Shown: positions 42,942 to 52,622 of the stretch, in pieces
Layout: the number at the start of each line of letters is the position of its first letter
Numbering within the stretch: position 1 is the stretch's first letter
Assembly: GCA_002293375.1 (NCBI GenBank)
Contig: DBDA01000021.1
Location: 124,001-188,000 of the forward strand
DNA: 64,000 nucleotides
Direction of reading: 5' to 3'
Source of the DNA: Odoribacter sp. UBA944
GTDB taxonomy: Bacteria > Bacteroidota > Bacteroidia > Bacteroidales > Marinifilaceae
Translations under genes and position numbers: made by a program
The notes under the pieces: model-generated
Seen by the model: only the letters and a program-made list of their open reading frames with translations
Told to the model about the DNA's origin: nothing
Databases searched by the model: none

Positions 42942-44339
42942 TTACTTCAACATTTGCAGGTCTGCCCGGATGTCTTCCGCTACCTGTGGTTTGCTGACAA
43001 TTTTGTGTTCGGTGTCTGCCAGGAACATCATGGGGGTGGCGTACAGGTTGAAGTCCGCCGCTGCTTCGTTCTCGAATCCCCCCGGGATGTAAGTGTTGGT
43101 CCAGGGCATCGGAGAGATCCGCGACAATTTTTTCCACTCCTCCCGGTCCGGATCGATGGAAACAGTCACCAGTTTAACACCTCGATCCGCCAACAATCCC
43201 TCTTTGACCAAAGCGGGCAACTCCTCGATGATCAGTTTCTGGCAGTGCGGGCATCCGGTTTGCCAGAAGACGATCAGGACATACGGCGAGAGGTCTGCAT
43301 ACAGGTTGTAGGCGACGTTGGCTGTGTCGATGGAAAAAAAGTCCGGGATCTGCCCGCCGATGACCATGTTCTGCGCCTCTTCCAACCTCCGTTTGGTAAG
43401 TTCCAGCGGCCCTTCGCACTGTTCCAAATAGTTGCCTGAGATGTAGTTCAACGCTTCCTCGTATTTCAGCTCTTCCAAGCCGGTGATGATAAAATCCAAC
43501 AGGTGGGTGCGTATCCGGTCGTTTTCGCTGATGCGCCCGATCAGATCGTCGACGTACTTCATCAAATCAAGTTCGCTCTCCCGGGGGGAGCGCTGTTGCA
43601 TGGCAAAATAGCGCAGGTAGTTGAATAGTTTATCGGTATAGGCTGAGGTATACAACAGGGTGGTATCCGTAAAGCGGATCTCATCGAAAAAGTGCCCCTT
43701 GAAAAGCGAATCGCGTTGGGCGGGAGAGATATTTCCGGAATTGAAAGGCATTTTCATTGTCTGGATAATACGGGCGGTCAACATCTCTTTGTTGGCTTGG
43801 TAGATGCTATCTATCAGTATGTTCCTGTTTTTCTGGAACGTTTGAAAATAAGACGAAACGGCTTCGTGCAACTTGTCCCGGTCGGGGTATTGGCCGATGA
43901 ATTGTTCCAAAAGCCCTAATTTTTGAACGATCCGGGCATCTTGTCGCATGTAATCGTAGAACAATTGATTTTCTTTGGAGCGGATAACCTTCAACGTCAC
44001 TACGGGATTGGTGAAATCCAGTTCGACTTCGATATCTTCCCGGTTGAAAAAAAGGTCTATGGCGGTCGGTTGCGGGTTCTTTTCGGTGTATTTGGCATAG
44101 ACCGAGATGCCGAGCAGGGCTTTAATGTTACCGGGAGGTTGGTTTTCCGGCACCCGGAACAGGATCTCCTCCCCGTTTACGGCCGGAAGGCTATCAATAG
44201 TGAAGAAATTTCCGTTGAACAGTTGCAACAACCGGGGTTTGCTCCCCTCGGGAAGATTCCTGGCATGTATTTTTACTTCATAATCTTTGCCTGCGCAGAA
44301 GAGCGGCAACAGAAGCAGTAAAGAGAGTATCCGGAACAT
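42942..44339 (-). CDS. Periplasmic thioredoxin-like (TlpA-type) protein
   Basis: 465 residues. Signal peptide (FRILSLLLLLPLFCAG), a beta-rich N-terminal domain (about 20-130), and a long helical middle (about 130-320) of the DUF5106 kind. The C-terminal thioredoxin fold has YVLIVFWQTGCPHCQKLIIEELPAL (CPHC active site), VKLVTVSIDPDREEW, IPGGFENEAAADFNLYATPMMFLAD (cis-Pro before the last strand). It is probably a periplasmic thiol-disulfide reductase with unknown partners. It is convergent with murF-alr, with two bases between stops. Confidence 0.85.
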   Translation of the reverse strand: MFRILSLLLLLPLFCAGKDYEVKIHARNLPEGSKPRLLQLFNGNFFTIDSLPAVNGEEILFRVPENQPPGNIKALLGISVYAKYTEKNPQPTAIDLFFNREDIEVELDFTNPVVTLKVIRSKENQLFYDYMRQDARIVQKLGLLEQFIGQYPDRDKLHEAVSSYFQTFQKNRNILIDSIYQANKEMLTARIIQTMKMPFNSGNISPAQRDSLFKGHFFDEIRFTDTTLLYTSAYTDKLFNYLRYFAMQQRSPRESELDLMKYVDDLIGRISENDRIRTHLLDFIITGLEELKYEEALNYISGNYLEQCEGPLELTKRRLEEAQNMVIGGQIPDFFSIDTANVAYNLYADLSPYVLIVFWQTGCPHCQKLIIEELPALVKEGLLADRGVKLVTVSIDPDREEWKKLSRISPMPWTNTYIPGGFENEAAADFNLYATPMMFLADTEHKIVSKPQVAEDIRADLQMLK

Positions 44340-44366
44340 GGTGTCAGTTTGTTTTGCGGAGGGCCG

Positions 44367-45287
44367 TCAGGCTATCCAGTTAGTAATATTTTGAATGACG
44401 ATCTTGATCCGTTCGGCGAAGGCTTCCTTCGTGGCATATCCCAGGTGGGGAAGCATCAGCAGGTTGGGCGCTTCGAACAGTATATCATCGGGAGGCAGGG
44501 GCGGTTCCCGGTCGTATACATCCACGGCTGCTCCGGCAATCCGACCCTCTGTCAACGCCCGGTACAGAGCTTGCTTGTTTACCACAGGTCCCCGGGCAGT
44601 GTTGATCAGAATGGCGTGCGGCTGCATCAGGGAGAACTCCCGGCTGTCGACAAAATTCTCCGTTTCCGGTGTCAGCGGCAGGTGCAGGGAGAGAATATCC
44701 GCTTCCCGGCAGAGGGTCTCTTTGTCCGTCAGGGTGACCTGTTCCACCACGCGAGGCGTCCGGTTGTACCCGATCACCCGGCAACCGAACGCCGAAGCCA
44801 GCGCAGCTACCTGTCTGCCGATCCGGCCCAGGCCAATAATGCCGACCGTTTTGCCGCGCAATTCCGAACCGATAAAGTTATTCCGGCTGCCGTACATGCG
44901 GGTAATGGTGTCGCCGTTGTTGATCTGCCGGTACACATTCAACATCATGCCGGTGGTGAGTTCCGCCACGGCGTGGGTGGAGTACCCGGCGGCATTGCAA
45001 ACGGTTATGCCTCTCTCTTTACAGGTTTTCAGATCAATGTGGTCCAAGCCGGTAAAGGCGACGGAGATCATTTTCAACCGGGAACAGGCATCCAAAAAAC
45101 TTTTTCGTAACGGGATGTTGCTCAGGACGATGACATCGGCCTCCCGGGATCTTTCGATCAATATCGTTTCCTCTTCCGATCTGTCGGTGTAAAAAGTAAA
45201 TGTGTGGCCTTTTGCCTGTAATGGTTTACAGAGGGATTGAACCACACATTCGCAAATGCCGAGAGATTCCAGGAATACAATGTGCAT
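44367..45287 (-). CDS. NAD-dependent D-2-hydroxyacid dehydrogenase
   Basis: 306 residues. NAD-binding motif VGIIGLGRIGRQVAALA in the middle, catalytic Arg in LINTARGPVVN, Glu in VDVYDREPPLP and His in LMLPHLGYAT. It resembles glycerate/hydroxypyruvate reductases and related enzymes; the substrate cannot be fixed from sequence. It diverges from mfd, with a perfect -33/-7 promoter pair in the short gap. Confidence 0.92.
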   Translation of the reverse strand: MHIVFLESLGICECVVQSLCKPLQAKGHTFTFYTDRSEEETILIERSREADVIVLSNIPLRKSFLDACSRLKMISVAFTGLDHIDLKTCKERGITVCNAAGYSTHAVAELTTGMMLNVYRQINNGDTITRMYGSRNNFIGSELRGKTVGIIGLGRIGRQVAALASAFGCRVIGYNRTPRVVEQVTLTDKETLCREADILSLHLPLTPETENFVDSREFSLMQPHAILINTARGPVVNKQALYRALTEGRIAGAAVDVYDREPPLPPDDILFEAPNLLMLPHLGYATKEAFAERIKIVIQNITNWIA

Positions 45288-45304
45288 AATGGTATGTTTG
45301 CAGG

Positions 45305-45335
45305 CAAAGTTAGCGACTTTTTATATCTTTGCAAA
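45305..45335 (-). promoter_or_regulatory. Promoter of the hydroxyacid dehydrogenase gene
   Basis: On the minus strand TTTG (complement of 45332-45335), 19 nt, then TAACTTTG (complement of 45305-45312). Both elements match the Bacteroidota consensus. Its -33 box directly abuts the -7 box of the divergent mfd promoter. Confidence 0.7.
45324..45331 (+). promoter_or_regulatory. -7 promoter element (TATCTTTG) for mfd
   Basis: An exact TAnnTTTG match. The nearest TTTG upstream (45297-45300) is 23 nt away, longer than usual. A transcript from about 45338 leaves the TTG at 45354 as the first start in frame. Confidence 0.55.
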
Positions 45336-45353
45336 GGGAATACAAGTACGATT

Positions 45354-48300
45354 TTGGAGATAAAAGAGTTACTATCGAAATACCGGGATGCTCCGGTGAT
45401 CCGGAAGTTGACGGAACGGTTGCAGGGAGAGGGGAAATACCGGTTGGTGAACAATGCAGGGTCGGTAACGGCTGTTTTGGTGAGTGCCATGATCCGGGCG
45501 CGCCCCGGTTTTCGGATCGTGGTGCTGAACGATCGGGAAGAGGCGGCCTATTTTTACAACGATGTATTGGCCTTTGTACCGGAGGAGCAGGTGGCTTTTC
45601 TGCCCTCTTCGTACCGCCGTTACCTGACGCCGGAAGAGAGAGACAATGATTCGGTGTTGGTGCGGACGGAAGTCCTGAAAAATCTGGCGAACGGCCGGAC
45701 AAAGGTGCTGGTAACCCATCCGGAAGCGTTGGCGGAACAGGTGGTCGGAAAAAGTGTACTGGAAAAAATGTCCATGACGGTGCGGAAAGGTGATGCATTG
45801 TCCCTCTCTTTTTTGGAAGAACTGTTGACACAATACGATTTTATCCGGAGCGATTTTGTCTTTGAACCGGGACAGTTTGCGGTGCGGGGCAGCCTGGTGG
45901 ATGTCTATTCATACGCAGAAGAACGGCCTGTACGTATCGATTTTTTTGGCGATGAGGTGGAATCGGTTCGTTTTTTTGACGTGGAGACCCAATTGTCCGA
46001 ACAACCGGTGGCGGAAGCGACGATCGTTCCGGATTTGAGCAATAACCCTTCCGGACAGGCTCAAGTCGCCTTGTCCGAGTATTTTCCGGAAAAGCCGGTG
46101 TGGTGGATCCAGAACGGCTTGTTTATGTACGACCGCCTGCAGGCGCTGGCAGCAGAAACGGAGCCCGGTCTTTTGACGGGAACGGAGGAGTTGTTCGCTT
46201 TTATCGACCGGTGCAGCGTGGTGGAGTGGGGGGCGGATATGTACTTCCGGGGAACGTTGATTGATGTGGAGTGCGAAGCGCAACCAGCTGTGAACAAACA
46301 GTTTGACCTGTTGGCCGACCTGTTGCGGCAGCGGCAGGAGGAGGGGTACCAAATCTGCATCTGTTCGGTGAACAGCCGCCAGATTGACCGGTTGCGGGAC
46401 ATCTTTTTGGACAAAGGTTTTCGGATCGACTTTACACACGTGGAAGGGGTGCTCCACGAGGGATTTTCCGACCGGCAGTTGAAATTGTGCGTCTATACCG
46501 AGCACCAGCTTTTTGACCGCTACCACAAATACCGGTTGCAGACCACTCGCATCCGCAAAGGACGGGAATCCATCACGGTCAGTGAGTTGCAAAACCTGCA
46601 TCCGGGCGATTATGTGGTGCACACGGATCACGGGATCGGCCGTTTTGGCGGTTTGGTCAAGATAAATAACAACGGTAAGGAGCAGGAGGCGATCCGGTTG
46701 GTCTACAAAAACAACTCGGAACTCTATGTCAGCCTGCACGCATTGCACAAAATCTCCAAATACAAGGGGAAAGAGGGTGAGCCGCCGGTGGTGAACCGGT
46801 TGGGAGGGAGCGCCTGGAACCGCCTGAAACAGAAGACCAAATCCCGGGTTAAAGACATCGCCCGGGAGTTGATAGCCCTCTACGCAAAGCGCAAAGAGGA
46901 GCGGGCGTTTGCCTTCAGCAAGGACAGTTATTTGCAGGAGGAGATGGAGGCCTCTTTCGTGTACGAGGAGACCCCGGACCAGATGAAAGCGATCGAAGCA
47001 GTCAAGGAAGACATGGAGCGCCCAGAGGTGATGGACCGTTTGATCTGCGGAGATGTCGGTTTCGGAAAGACCGAGGTGGCGATGCGCGCGGCGTTCAAGG
47101 CCGTGGCGGACAGTAAGCAGGTGGCCGTGCTGGTCCCGACCACCGTATTGGCTTACCAGCACTACAACACCTTCGTAAAACGGATGGAGGGGTTGCCCTG
47201 CCGCATCGAATATATCAGCCGGATGAAGCGCAGTTCGGAGATCAAACGGATCTTGCAGGAGTTAGCAGAAGGGAGAGTGGACATTGTGATTGGCACCCAC
47301 CGGTTGACCGGTAAAGATGTCGTGTTCAAAGACCTGGGATTGCTGATCATCGACGAAGAGCAGAAGTTCGGGGTCGGTGTCAAAGAGAAATTGAAACAAC
47401 TGAAACTGAATGTGGACACTATGACGATGACGGCGACCCCTATTCCCCGCACCCTGCAATTTTCCCTGATGGGCGCTCGGGATATGTCGATCATCCGGAC
47501 ACCGCCCCCGAACCGCTATCCGATCGTTACCGAACTGCACCGCTTTGACGAAAAGCTGATCCGGGAAGCGATCCTTTACGAAATGGAGCGGAACGGACAG
47601 GTCTTTTTCATTCACAACCGGATCGATACCATCCGGGACATACAGGCGATGCTTCACAGGTTAATACCGGAGGTAAAAAGTTGCGTGGTGCATGGGCAAA
47701 TGTCCGGAGAGGAGTTGGAACAGGCGATGCACGACTTTATCCGGGGCGATTACGATGTTTTGATCGCAACGACTATCGTGGAGTCCGGGTTGGATATTCC
47801 CAATGCCAATACTATGATCATCAATCAGGCGCAGAATTATGGCCTGAGCGACTTGCACCAGTTGCGGGGACGGGTGGGCCGTTCCAATCGGAAGGCGTTC
47901 TGCTACTTGGTAACCCCCTCTCTGGACCTCATGAATCCCGATGCCCGGAGGCGCCTGAAGGCCATCGAGGATTTCAGCGGCCTGGGAAGCGGTTTCAATA
48001 TCGCCATGCAGGACTTAGACATCCGGGGAGCGGGGAATGTGCTGGGAACGGAGCAGTCCGGCTTTATTGCAGAGATCGGATACGAAACTTACCAGCGAAT
48101 CCTGAACGAGGCATTGCTGGAGTTGCAGGACGAGGAATTTCCTGGATTGCAGGCCGGAGGGGTGGAGCAGCGAGGGTATGTGGCGGATTGTGTGGTGGAT
48201 TCCGATTTTGAGGTATTGATCCCGGAAGAGTATGTGGAGAATGTCAGCGAACGCATCCGCTTGTACCGGGAGTTGGACAACATCTCCGAGGAGAAAGAGT

Positions 48301-48659
48301 TGGAGTTGTTTGCCGGGAAGATGCGGGATCGTTTCGGGCCGCTGCCGCCACAGGTGCTGAATCTGCTGGAAATTGTGCGGATCCGGAGGAAAAGTATGGA
48401 GCTGGGGATCGAACGCCTGCTGGCCAAAAACGGCCGGATGACGATGTTTTTTATCAGCGATCCTGACTCCTCCTTTTACCGATCGTCCCTCTTTACTGAT
48501 TTGCTTAAATTTGTCCAGCAGCAGCAACTGCCTTGCCGTCTTAGTGAGCACAATCACAAACTTTCACTGATCTTTACCGGCGTGGAACGTGTGGAAACGA
48601 TGTCCCGTTATGTTGAAAAAATGCACCAAATCCTGATAGCGTATGAACCTGTTAGTTGA
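45354..48659 (+). CDS. mfd: Transcription-repair coupling factor
   Basis: About 1,101 residues. A DNA translocase that removes stalled RNA polymerase and recruits UvrA. UvrB-homology N-terminal region (FVFEPGQFAVRGSLVDVYSY, RIDFFGDEVESVRFFD), CarD-like RNA-polymerase interaction domain (LHPGDYVVHTDHGIGRFGGL), helicase motifs (Walker A GDVGFGKTEVAMRAAF, DEEQ in LLIIDEEQKFGV, TATPIPRTL, ATTIVESGLDIPNANT, QLRGRVGRSNRKAFCY) and the C-terminal TRCF domain. Start: the only in-frame start between the probable promoter and the conserved region is TTG 45354 (LEIKELLSKYRD); an in-frame ATG at 45237 lies upstream of the promoter. Start confidence is moderate, identity is certain. Confidence 0.96.
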   Translation: MEIKELLSKYRDAPVIRKLTERLQGEGKYRLVNNAGSVTAVLVSAMIRARPGFRIVVLNDREEAAYFYNDVLAFVPEEQVAFLPSSYRRYLTPEERDNDSVLVRTEVLKNLANGRTKVLVTHPEALAEQVVGKSVLEKMSMTVRKGDALSLSFLEELLTQYDFIRSDFVFEPGQFAVRGSLVDVYSYAEERPVRIDFFGDEVESVRFFDVETQLSEQPVAEATIVPDLSNNPSGQAQVALSEYFPEKPVWWIQNGLFMYDRLQALAAETEPGLLTGTEELFAFIDRCSVVEWGADMYFRGTLIDVECEAQPAVNKQFDLLADLLRQRQEEGYQICICSVNSRQIDRLRDIFLDKGFRIDFTHVEGVLHEGFSDRQLKLCVYTEHQLFDRYHKYRLQTTRIRKGRESITVSELQNLHPGDYVVHTDHGIGRFGGLVKINNNGKEQEAIRLVYKNNSELYVSLHALHKISKYKGKEGEPPVVNRLGGSAWNRLKQKTKSRVKDIARELIALYAKRKEERAFAFSKDSYLQEEMEASFVYEETPDQMKAIEAVKEDMERPEVMDRLICGDVGFGKTEVAMRAAFKAVADSKQVAVLVPTTVLAYQHYNTFVKRMEGLPCRIEYISRMKRSSEIKRILQELAEGRVDIVIGTHRLTGKDVVFKDLGLLIIDEEQKFGVGVKEKLKQLKLNVDTMTMTATPIPRTLQFSLMGARDMSIIRTPPPNRYPIVTELHRFDEKLIREAILYEMERNGQVFFIHNRIDTIRDIQAMLHRLIPEVKSCVVHGQMSGEELEQAMHDFIRGDYDVLIATTIVESGLDIPNANTMIINQAQNYGLSDLHQLRGRVGRSNRKAFCYLVTPSLDLMNPDARRRLKAIEDFSGLGSGFNIAMQDLDIRGAGNVLGTEQSGFIAEIGYETYQRILNEALLELQDEEFPGLQAGGVEQRGYVADCVVDSDFEVLIPEEYVENVSERIRLYRELDNISEEKELELFAGKMRDRFGPLPPQVLNLLEIVRIRRKSMELGIERLLAKNGRMTMFFISDPDSSFYRSSLFTDLLKFVQQQQLPCRLSEHNHKLSLIFTGVERVETMSRYVEKMHQILIAYEPVS

Positions 48660-49371
48660 TGTGGGGAACACCCGTTTAAAATATGCGTTTGTCCGGGACA
48701 ACGGGGAGATGCGGATCGGTTTTCGACCGGCGGACTTGCCGGCGGACTTGCAGACGGTATACAAGGAGACGGGGCCGGTCGATATTTTTCTGGCGGGAAG
48801 CGGACGGATCCCGGGGGAGTTGCGGAATTTGCTGCGCTCCTTTGCGGGTTTTTGGCTGGAGAGTGCGCCGGGCATGCGCTATCCGGTGGAGATCGCATAC
48901 GAGCCGGCGGATACGTTGGGGATCGACCGGATCGCCGCCTGCGTCGGAGCCCGGAAACTTTTTCCCGGGAAAGAGTTGTTGGTCATTGATTCGGGTACGG
49001 CTGTTACCTATAATTTTTTGACGGCCGACGGTGTTTTTAAAGGAGGAGATATCTCTCCTGGTGTATTGCTCCGTTTCCGGGCGTTGCACGACTATACCGA
49101 CAAATTGCCGCTGTTGCAGCCGGAGCCTGTTTGGGGAATCTGCGGCGGAAATACCGGGGAAGCGATCCGGAACGGCGTGATGAACGGTATGCTTTTTGAA
49201 ATAGACCGGTATATAATGGAATTCCGACAGGATCACCCACAGGGCGAGGTGGTGCTGACAGGAGGCAACCGTCTCTATTTCGAGGGGAAGCTCCCCGTGT
49301 GGATACGAATGAATAAAGATTTAGTTTTTAATGGATTACATGAGATATTAGAGTTTTATAAAAAAGTCTAA
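48643..49371 (+). CDS. coaX: Type III pantothenate kinase
   Basis: 242 residues, overlapping the mfd end by 17 nt. First step of coenzyme A synthesis. Motifs: LLVDVGNTRLKYAFV (phosphate 1), TLGIDRIAACVGARKLFP, VIDSGTAVTYNFL (phosphate 2) and FKGGDISPGVLLRFRAL. The fold is of the actin/hexokinase superfamily. Length is normal, and the overlap implies translational coupling with mfd. Confidence 0.94.
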   Translation: MNLLVDVGNTRLKYAFVRDNGEMRIGFRPADLPADLQTVYKETGPVDIFLAGSGRIPGELRNLLRSFAGFWLESAPGMRYPVEIAYEPADTLGIDRIAACVGARKLFPGKELLVIDSGTAVTYNFLTADGVFKGGDISPGVLLRFRALHDYTDKLPLLQPEPVWGICGGNTGEAIRNGVMNGMLFEIDRYIMEFRQDHPQGEVVLTGGNRLYFEGKLPVWIRMNKDLVFNGLHEILEFYKKV

Positions 49372-49418
49372 TCGAATATAAAATGCGACTTTTTACACGG
49401 ATTTTTAAAAAATAGTCC

Positions 49419-49426
49419 TAATTTTG
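49419..49426 (+). promoter_or_regulatory. -7 promoter element (TAATTTTG)
   Basis: An exact TAnnTTTG match between coaX and the TPR gene, giving a leader of about 24 nt to ATG 49457. The -33 region is not clear. Confidence 0.5.
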
Positions 49427-49456
49427 CACAGGACACTTGCATATAAAATTATAAAC

Positions 49457-50779
49457 ATGAAACGAGCGGTAATTTTGATTTTTGGTTTTGCACTGTTGTA
49501 CGGAACAGTTGCGGCACAAAGTGTAGAATCCAAATACGGGGTGGACAGTGTTCAGACAATCCAGAATGCTTCGATTTACACCGAGTTTGTCAAGCAGAAA
49601 AATTATATGGATGCGTTGCCGGCCTGGAGGTATGTATTTTTGCATGCTCCGGCTTTTCAGTTATTGACCTACACCAGAGGGGAAGAGATCATGACGAGTA
49701 TGTTCCAGAAAACCCACAATCCGGCTTATCTGGATACGTTGATGATGATCTATGATCAGTGGATACGGTATTTTTCCGGCCATCAAACCATGGGAAAAGA
49801 CTATGCATTGGGTAAGAAAGGATATACCCTGTACCGGTTCAAGGGAGGGGAAAATATAGAGGTGGCAAAGGAAGCCTATGGGTATTTGCTCAACTCCTAC
49901 AATCAGCTGAAGTACAAATCGCATCCTTCTATTGTTACGGCGACCATGGTGGCTGCCGACAAATTGCTGAAAGAGGGTATCATCACCAAGGAAGAGTACA
50001 TAGGATTGTATGTAAAGTTCTCCGATTATGTGGAGAAGAACCCTTTAAGAGCGACGAAACCGGAAAATTTTGCAGAGGTTAAAAAACAGATTGACGCCTT
50101 GTTCTTCAATGCGGGTGTTGCCGATTGTGAAACATTGGTGAATTTCATGACCCAAAAATTTGAAAGCAACAGGGATGACATGGAGACATTGAAAGAGATT
50201 GCCCGTGTCCTCCGCCGGGGCGAATGTACGGATGCTCCGTTGTATGCGCAGGTAGCAGAACAGCTTTATCGGAGCGAACCGACAGCGGAATCTGCATACA
50301 ACTTAGCCATGATGTTCCTTAAACAACAAGAGTTCGACAAGACGGAGGAGTATTTGAAAGAAGCGATCGAAAAAAGTACGGATGACGAAGCGAAAACGGA
50401 CTATTACCTCCGGATGGCGCAGATCAAAAACGGTAAGCAACAGTATCAGGAAGCGCGGCGCTTCGCATCGGAGGCTTTAAAGATCAACCCAAACATGGGT
50501 GAGGCGTACATCCTGATCGGCAATGCGTATGCAGCATACAGTAAAAATTACGGGGCAGATGATTTCGACCACAAAGTGGTATTCTGGGCAGCTGTCGATA
50601 AATTTCAGAGGGCCAAGCAGGTGGACCCAAGTGTCGCAGAAAAGGCCAATCAGTTGATCAATACCTACTCTCCGCACTTCCCCAGCAAGGAGGAAGCCTT
50701 TTTCCGGGATATCCATGCCGGGAGCACCGTTAAGGTCGGGGACTGGATCAACGAGACGACGACGGTTCGTTTCAGATAG
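49457..50779 (+). CDS. Tetratricopeptide-repeat periplasmic protein
   Basis: 440 residues. Signal peptide (KRAVILIFGFALLYGTVAAQ), then helical repeats: EFVKQKNYMDALPAWRYVFLHAP near the start and clear TPR units near residues 280-400 (AESAYNLAMMFLKQQEFDKTEEYLKEAI; ARRFASEALKINPNMGEAYILIGNAYAAY). It sits just ahead of lptC and a CNNM-family gene, a recurring order in Bacteroidales. A scaffold role in the envelope is likely, but the partner is unknown. Confidence 0.85.
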   Translation: MKRAVILIFGFALLYGTVAAQSVESKYGVDSVQTIQNASIYTEFVKQKNYMDALPAWRYVFLHAPAFQLLTYTRGEEIMTSMFQKTHNPAYLDTLMMIYDQWIRYFSGHQTMGKDYALGKKGYTLYRFKGGENIEVAKEAYGYLLNSYNQLKYKSHPSIVTATMVAADKLLKEGIITKEEYIGLYVKFSDYVEKNPLRATKPENFAEVKKQIDALFFNAGVADCETLVNFMTQKFESNRDDMETLKEIARVLRRGECTDAPLYAQVAEQLYRSEPTAESAYNLAMMFLKQQEFDKTEEYLKEAIEKSTDDEAKTDYYLRMAQIKNGKQQYQEARRFASEALKINPNMGEAYILIGNAYAAYSKNYGADDFDHKVVFWAAVDKFQRAKQVDPSVAEKANQLINTYSPHFPSKEEAFFRDIHAGSTVKVGDWINETTTVRFR

Positions 50780-50789
50780 GGCACAGCGC

Positions 50790-51356
50790 ATGGCTGTCGG
50801 GACAAAAACAGGTTTTAGCAAAGGCATTATCATTCTGTTGGGGATGGTAATGCTTTTTGCCTGTAAAAACGACCTGAACAAGGTGAAATTGCTGACAGAG
50901 CAGACGGAATTGCATGAAATGGAGGGAGAGGATCTGGTGTTGATCTATTCGGACTCCGCCCGGATCAAGTACAAGATACGTACCCCGTTGTATTACAAAG
51001 TGCATACCGAAGAGGGACAATACGACGAGTTTCCCCGTGGGATTCATGTCATCACCTACGATACAGCAGGGAATGTAGTAGCCGATATCCGGTCTAAATA
51101 TGCCAAGGAGTTGAAGGAAGAGAAACTTTGGGAGGCCCGGGATCAGGTAGTTGTCACCAATGCCGACGGAACGAAATTGGAGACGGAGTTGATGTATTGG
51201 GACATGGGAAAACGGCTCATCTATTCCGACCGGTACAGCCGTTTGACGGCAAATGGCAATGTCCTGGAGAGCAGCGACGGCTTTGAATCGGACGACAAAT
51301 TGGAGCGTCCGGTATTTAAAAATATTACGGACGGCCGCGTAGAAGTAGAATTATAG
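50790..51356 (+). CDS. lptC: LPS export ABC transporter periplasmic protein LptC
   Basis: 188 residues. Lipoprotein-like signal (IIILLGMVMLFAC), then the OstA/LptC beta-jellyroll: EMEGEDLVLIYSDSARIKYKI, FPRGIHVITYDTAGNVVADIRSKYAK, WEARDQVVVTNADGTKLETEL, DRYSRLTANGNVLESSDGFES. It passes LPS from the LptBFG extractor to the LptA bridge. The start ATG 50790 begins the signal peptide. Starts 10 nt after the TPR gene; the next gene starts 4 nt after its stop, so the three are co-transcribed. Confidence 0.9.
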   Translation: MAVGTKTGFSKGIIILLGMVMLFACKNDLNKVKLLTEQTELHEMEGEDLVLIYSDSARIKYKIRTPLYYKVHTEEGQYDEFPRGIHVITYDTAGNVVADIRSKYAKELKEEKLWEARDQVVVTNADGTKLETELMYWDMGKRLIYSDRYSRLTANGNVLESSDGFESDDKLERPVFKNITDGRVEVEL

Positions 51357-51360
51357 CTTT

Positions 51361-52611
51361 ATGTCAGTAGGTACGGTCATTCTCATTTGCCTGTTGTTAT
51401 CCGCGTTTTTTTCGGGTATGGAGATCGCATTCATCGCTTCGAACAAACTGCGGATGGAGATCGAGAAAAACAACCGCAACCTTCCGCAGGCGTTGGTAGA
51501 TATCTTCACCTCCAATCCGGGAATGTACATCACGACCATGCTGGTAGGGAACAATGTGGTGATGGTGATTTACGGTATTTTTATGAAGCAACACCTGAAA
51601 TCGCCGCTCGAATTTATGCACCTCTCCTTTGGGGTGGAGTTGTTGATGGAGACACTGATCTCCACCCTGATCATCCTTTTCTTTGCAGAGTTCCTTCCCA
51701 AAGCATTTTTCCGATTGCGCCCCAATGCTTTGCTGAAGTTTTTCGCCGTTCCGGTCTTTCTGTTTTACCTGCTTTTTTTTCCGGTTACCTGGTTTTCGGT
51801 GCGTCTGGGAGGAGGGATTCTCCGAATCTTTACAGGGAAAAAGATCGGGGAGAATGAACAGGATCGGATCTTTGGAAAGATCGACCTGAACAACCTGATC
51901 GGAGAGGGAGAGCGATCGAAAGAACAACAGGATGAGGAGCACGAAATAAAATTATTCCGGAATGCTTTGGACTTTTCCGATATCAAGCTTCGGGAGTGCA
52001 TTGTTCCCCGTCCGGACCTGATTGCCCTGCCGATAGACGCAGACCTGGACGAGTTGGTCGCCCTCTTTGTCAGTACCGGATTGTCCCGGATTTTGATTTT
52101 CCGGGAAAGCATCGATAACATTATCGGGTATGTACACTCCTCTTCACTTTTCAACAATCCGCCGGATATCTCCCGGGCGTTGAGTAAAGTATTGATCGTG
52201 CCGGAAACCATGTCGGCTTCCCGCCTGTTGAACCTCTTTATCAAGCAGCAACGGAGCATTGCCGTGGTGGTGGATGAGTTCGGCGTAACGGCCGGCATAG
52301 CGACCATCGAGGACATTATGGAGGAGATCTTCGGGGAGATCGAGGACGAACATGACCGCACCCGTTTGACGGAAACGGTGATCTCCGATAGCGAATACAT
52401 CTTCTCCGGACGTTTGGAAGTCGACTATCTGAATGAGAAATACGGGTTGAAGTTAGAGGAGAGCGAGGAATATGAAACTCTGGCCGGATACATTCTTCAT
52501 TACAACGAAAGTATTCCGGAAGAGGGTGAAAAGATCATTCTGAACGAAAATATGTTCGAAATTTTGTGTGTTAAAAATGCTCGAATTGAAGAGATTAGGC
52601 TGGTTCTTTGA
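51361..52611 (+). CDS. CNNM/CBS/CorC-type integral membrane protein (hemolysin-like family)
   Basis: 416 residues. DUF21/CNNM membrane domain with hydrophobic helices (VILICLLLSAFFSGMEIAFIAS; LISTLIILFFAEFLPKAFF; PVFLFYLLFFPVTWFSV), a CBS pair from about residue 195 (RECIVPRPDLIALPIDADLDELV; RSIAVVVDEFGVTAGIATIEDIMEEIFGEI), then a C-terminal transporter-associated domain (YIFSGRLEVDYLNEKYGL). Relatives include CorC/MgtE-linked Mg efflux proteins and gliding protein GldE. Function here is inferred: membrane cation homeostasis or support of the envelope machinery. Confidence 0.88.
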   Translation: MSVGTVILICLLLSAFFSGMEIAFIASNKLRMEIEKNNRNLPQALVDIFTSNPGMYITTMLVGNNVVMVIYGIFMKQHLKSPLEFMHLSFGVELLMETLISTLIILFFAEFLPKAFFRLRPNALLKFFAVPVFLFYLLFFPVTWFSVRLGGGILRIFTGKKIGENEQDRIFGKIDLNNLIGEGERSKEQQDEEHEIKLFRNALDFSDIKLRECIVPRPDLIALPIDADLDELVALFVSTGLSRILIFRESIDNIIGYVHSSSLFNNPPDISRALSKVLIVPETMSASRLLNLFIKQQRSIAVVVDEFGVTAGIATIEDIMEEIFGEIEDEHDRTRLTETVISDSEYIFSGRLEVDYLNEKYGLKLEESEEYETLAGYILHYNESIPEEGEKIILNENMFEILCVKNARIEEIRLVL

Positions 52612-52622
52612 TTTTTTTTGTT

